Assembly (NCBI RefSeq): GCF_032854445.1
Contig: NC_088303.1
Span: 13,771,501-13,835,500 of the forward strand
Source: Liolophura sinensis
Taxonomy: Eukaryota; Mollusca; Polyplacophora; Chitonida; Chitonidae
Reading direction: 5' to 3'
Length of the DNA stretch: 64,000 bases
Position 1 is the stretch's first letter, and every line of letters begins with the position of its first letter. The position numbers were made by a program, and so were the translations under genes. Positions 61,101-64,000 of this stretch are shown piece by piece. The notes below the pieces were generated by a model. The model did no database searches. It was not told the DNA's origin and was given only the letters and a program-made list of their open reading frames with translations.

Positions 61101-63864
61101 TCCTCCAGGCATCTCCAGACAGTGTTGTCAGCTGTGCGACTTGGTCAGCAAAGGTCTCTTTTCAACGAGTACACGTCTACCATAAAGTTTTCCTTAGTGT
61201 AAATGAACTTTCTGTTTATGATGTCGTAACAAGAACTACTTCTAAATCTGATTTCTTGGATCACAGTGCAAACACACATCTGGCAGAGGCTTCAGGCGAG
61301 GAGGGTACAAATGTCAGTGCCGGAGGGGTTATAGATACCCTATGGGGATCCAGGGCCCTTATCCTGGGGACCTTGTGGAGCAAGCCACGGCGGAGGAATT
61401 CGAGGCGGGATTCGGCTGTGTGCCGATTGACTGTAAATATACTCTTTCTTTTGCTGTCTGTTATAAAACTGATTTGTATGGGCACGTAGTACTACGCTAT
61501 GACCATCATGAGATTGTGTAAGTGATTGAGTAATTTTAGACCACTCACGACTAATACATTGCAATTAACAGCTCGGCATTTTTTGATACCAAATGATGCT
61601 TAAGCCACGGTGATAGGGGACGTGTAAATTGCTAGTATTCATTTACATGAACAGTTAGAAAAAACCTTGAGTTAAATTGACAAGAGGCCGTATTTCAAAG
61701 GTTACGTGTGATCACTTGCCAGATATCACACTGGTCTAACGTATAGTTTACTTTTGGGTATGTGTAAACATTACTGCTTTAGCGGAGAAATGGTCTTCAA
61801 ATGAGTATCACGTTCTCTGCCGTCAGTGCTTTATTCTTCAGAAATAAATAAATAATGACTCAAAGGAACAGTTGCATGTACGGTGTCACTGAGAGATATC
61901 TATGTATTTTAGTAATTTTAGACTTTAAACGCTAAATCTAAGCGTAAAGTTTGATATTCGTACTCCACTCATAAATTGTAAAAAGGCGTTCCGAGTCAAC
62001 ACAATACCAGTTCCCAAAGTACCATGTAAGAAATAATATATAAATAGCAAATAAAGCTGGTAACATGTAAGAGAGAAGCACTCAACGGTTTTCAATAATG
62101 CATTTAAGACGTACCAGACATACCATCAAGTATCTCGTGTTCCGTGAATAATTTCCAGATGGAACACAAATATAAATACTTCAGATGGAACTCAAATATT
62201 AATACCTCAGCTGCGTTTTGATGTAAAAACTTGGATGCTTATACGTCCCCTACAACCCAGGTTAAGCAGAATTAGCACTGTGAGATGCACAGATCGACAG
62301 AGATCACCGTAGACCATGTCTGTATTTGCCAGAAAGAGTGTTAACCTAAAACTAAAGACAGATCTACGATGTGTTACATGAATATCGACTGTGACTCAAT
62401 TTACTAAATTTCAAAACTGCTGAAAAGCGATCGAACTCACTACAAGCAACTTTCCTTTAGCAAGCGGTGTTTTCGTGAACATATTCTTAAAGGCAATCTT
62501 TAAATAATATGAAATAACACATGGTGAAGACGTTTTTCGTTCAAATGTAAAAAAATCATCACAAATAAATGGTTTTCATCATAAATGGGATCTGCAACCA
62601 AATTATTCCAATATTTATTTTTTAGTTATCATGTTAAATTTTTTTTTATTCTAAAATGGTGACTTTCAATATATTAAAATAACTGCATTTTAAACTGCAT
62701 TTAAACTGAACATAACTGCATTTAAAACTAAACTAATTCTTCTTAATCCATGAATGTATAGGTTTTTATCATATAAATGTTTACATTAACGGTTGGAGTA
62801 CATGTTAGAGACCGAATTTTACAGGTTAGATGTGACCATTTAACTATCACACTGTCTTCGCTGCTCTGGGTTTACTCTGCACGCTGTAGTGTTTTGTATC
62901 TGTTGGATTTTCGTAACGAATATACTTGCTTCTTTTCAGGGCGATTGGTTTTACCCGACATCGAAAACAATCAATTCAACCCGATTATGATTAGCCGAAC
63001 TAAACGAGGGGTTGTTGGTGAGGCCCCCTGTCAAAATTGTACAGAGCAACCTGAGGGAGGGAAAACTGCTGAGTTAACAGAAGCCCAGTGGTCAGATGTT
63101 AATGGAAAGACTCTTGGCCGAGAAAAGCGATCCTTGTTTTACAGCCAGAAAGCACAAGAAAAAATGGATAAACTATTTGAGTACAGATCATCCATAACCG
63201 CGGCAAACTGTAAAAGTCGCACTGAAAGTGAACTGTATCTTCACGGCGACGTCAGCTACGGGGTGGACAAACAGTTCGAGGCGGAGGCCCGCACTGCTCT
63301 TAGGCTCTCTCACTTCCTGTCTAACTACCTGCAAAACGTTATCCCGGGAGAAAGTTACGCAGACTTCCGGCCAGCACAGGTACTCCACAAGGATCAGCTT
63401 TTTGGGGAAGTCATATCAAATGTCATGGCCAACCACAAAATTAGATCAAGTGGAATATTTTACGATGTGCACGCTTTTCCAAATTTCAACTCTACCACAA
63501 CCCGCGAATTTTTCGGGCCTTACGCATGGCGTACAAAGGAAAATGAGTTTTACGCTCACGACACAGCCGGGCTGAAGACGCTATACATCAACGAAGAGTG
63601 GTTTCAGGAAATGAAACAACGCTGGAGAACAAACATGGATGGAATGAAGAAATACAAAATGAAACCTTTTGTCAGGTACGATTACTCCGTCCCCAGGAAT
63701 TACAGGTTTGAGTTTTACCCCATAAAGTACAGAGCACCCTCGCTCAAACATGGCAGATGGACACGGCCCAGGTTTAAATGCGACGGCCAGATAGACGACT
63801 GGGTGATGACATTCGTGGTACCATTTTTCGGGAAAGATCAGCTGAGACGAAATTTACAATTCAA
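58177..63864 (+). CDS. GPR158-like: GPR158/179-like receptor, N-terminal ectodomain (partial; continues beyond window)
   Basis: Coding exons are 58177-59123 (exon begins 58162), 60473-60602, 61267-61432 and 62940-63864, all in phase, for at least 722 residues. The start was placed at MAKSGLVWSLLWLALQL, a signal peptide behind an acceptor, rather than at an ATG farther upstream in the intron. Residues ~25-345 form a Cache-like module (TRPYFDCG, NKWVVSATSPVVDF, MSIDFERIDFNACP). Residues ~346-414 are Cys-rich and EGF-like (RRGGYKCQCRRGY). A linker carries two furin-type sites, RTKR (434-437) and REKR (475-478), and then a second Cache-like module follows (REFFGPYAWR, TRPRFKCDG, DDWVMTFVVPFFG). 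Cache plus EGF-like before a class C-type 7TM is the GPR158/179 arrangement. The 7TM would be off the right edge, so another Cache receptor is not excluded. Several N-glycosylation sequons fit an extracellular location. The last donor (CAA|GTAAGT) leaves phase 2. Confidence 0.65.
60208..60395 (-). mobile_element. Family A SINE, 3' portion, antisense in GPR158-like intron
   Basis: GTTATACGTCGTATTCAAGA, ATATTTCACTTTGTCAACGA, GGCCAGCATTATGTTGGGTG, CCTACCTACAACCGGAGAGG and CAATATGAACTGAACTTGG match family A from the tail to just before the B-box, in reverse. It ends about 75 nt before the 60473 exon. Confidence 0.75.
60596..60930 (+). repeat. About 52-bp minisatellite carrying the GPR158-like exon donor
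   Basis: Seven units of ACACATGGTAAGGGGCAGCA + TTCTGTCCATTAATGTCTGT + CATCAACGTAA (48-53 bp). Unit 1 includes the last coding codons (CACATG) and the real donor GTAAGG at 60603. Six of the seven units keep GGTAAG; the fourth reads TTTTAAGG and has lost it. Confidence 0.9.
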
Positions 63865-64000
63865 GTAAGTAATCAGTGATTAAAAGCTCTGAAAACCTCG
63901 AATACTTTATAACTCTAAACGTGTTACAGGACACTTGTCCATCAAAATACGAAGAACATTTCCAGGCTAAAGTAATTTGGGCTCAAGCTGTATGTTTAGT

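Noticed and set aside
61007-61489. 160-codon open frame over the EGF-like exon
   Set aside because: Wrong frame; the spliced frame 61267-61432 gives the conserved RRGGYKCQCRRGY segment.
62777-62939. N-terminal extension of the 62777-63868 open frame
   Set aside because: Precedes the acceptor TTCTTTTCAG at 62939. The preceding exon ends in T, which completes the TGG codon exactly.

Overview
This window is nuclear DNA of an animal, most likely a mollusc or another lophotrochozoan. It has four multi-exon genes with GT-AG introns, low gene density, at least ten copies of a tRNA-derived SINE of a kind I associate with bivalve and gastropod genomes, two further SINE-like families, and many minisatellites. 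No bacterial, viral or CRISPR features are visible. The species cannot be named from the sequence. Layout: (1) 2.7-10.0 kb, minus strand: complete ZC3H3 orthologue (10 coding exons, 845 aa), a five-CCCH-finger nuclear RNA-processing/export factor. (2) 12.7-19.7 kb, plus strand, divergent from ZC3H3: complete SMPD3/neutral sphingomyelinase 2 orthologue (7 coding exons, 692 aa) with its catalytic residues intact. (3) 29.1-48.2 kb, plus strand: complete CLC-6/7-type H+/Cl- exchanger (18 coding exons, 888 aa) whose introns hold two large satellite arrays. (4) 58.2 kb to the right edge, plus strand: 5' part of a GPR158/179-like receptor ectodomain, with a signal peptide, a Cache-like domain, an EGF-like segment, a linker with two furin-type sites and a second Cache-like domain. 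It runs off the window. All exon chains were assembled by hand from splice signals. The three complete genes give coding lengths divisible by three with every junction in phase. The genes do not form an obvious pathway. SMPD3 and the CLC both concern membrane or endolysosomal physiology, but nothing in the sequence links them. The most unusual signal is in the introns. Minisatellites repeatedly begin at, or within about 35 nt of, 5' splice sites, and in three or four cases the repeat unit contains the exon end plus the GT donor. The extreme case is in the CLC gene, where the last 72 coding nt of exon 8 plus 12 intronic nt form a 35-copy, about 84-bp array (34507-37690). Every regular unit carries a donor and an acceptor-like AG bounding a frame-neutral 51-nt segment. 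Other observations are a 67-copy 55-bp intronic satellite with higher-order structure, a tandem acceptor that would compensate for skipping a 56-nt exon, a mariner-derived MITE, and two SINE-like families sharing one 3' tail.
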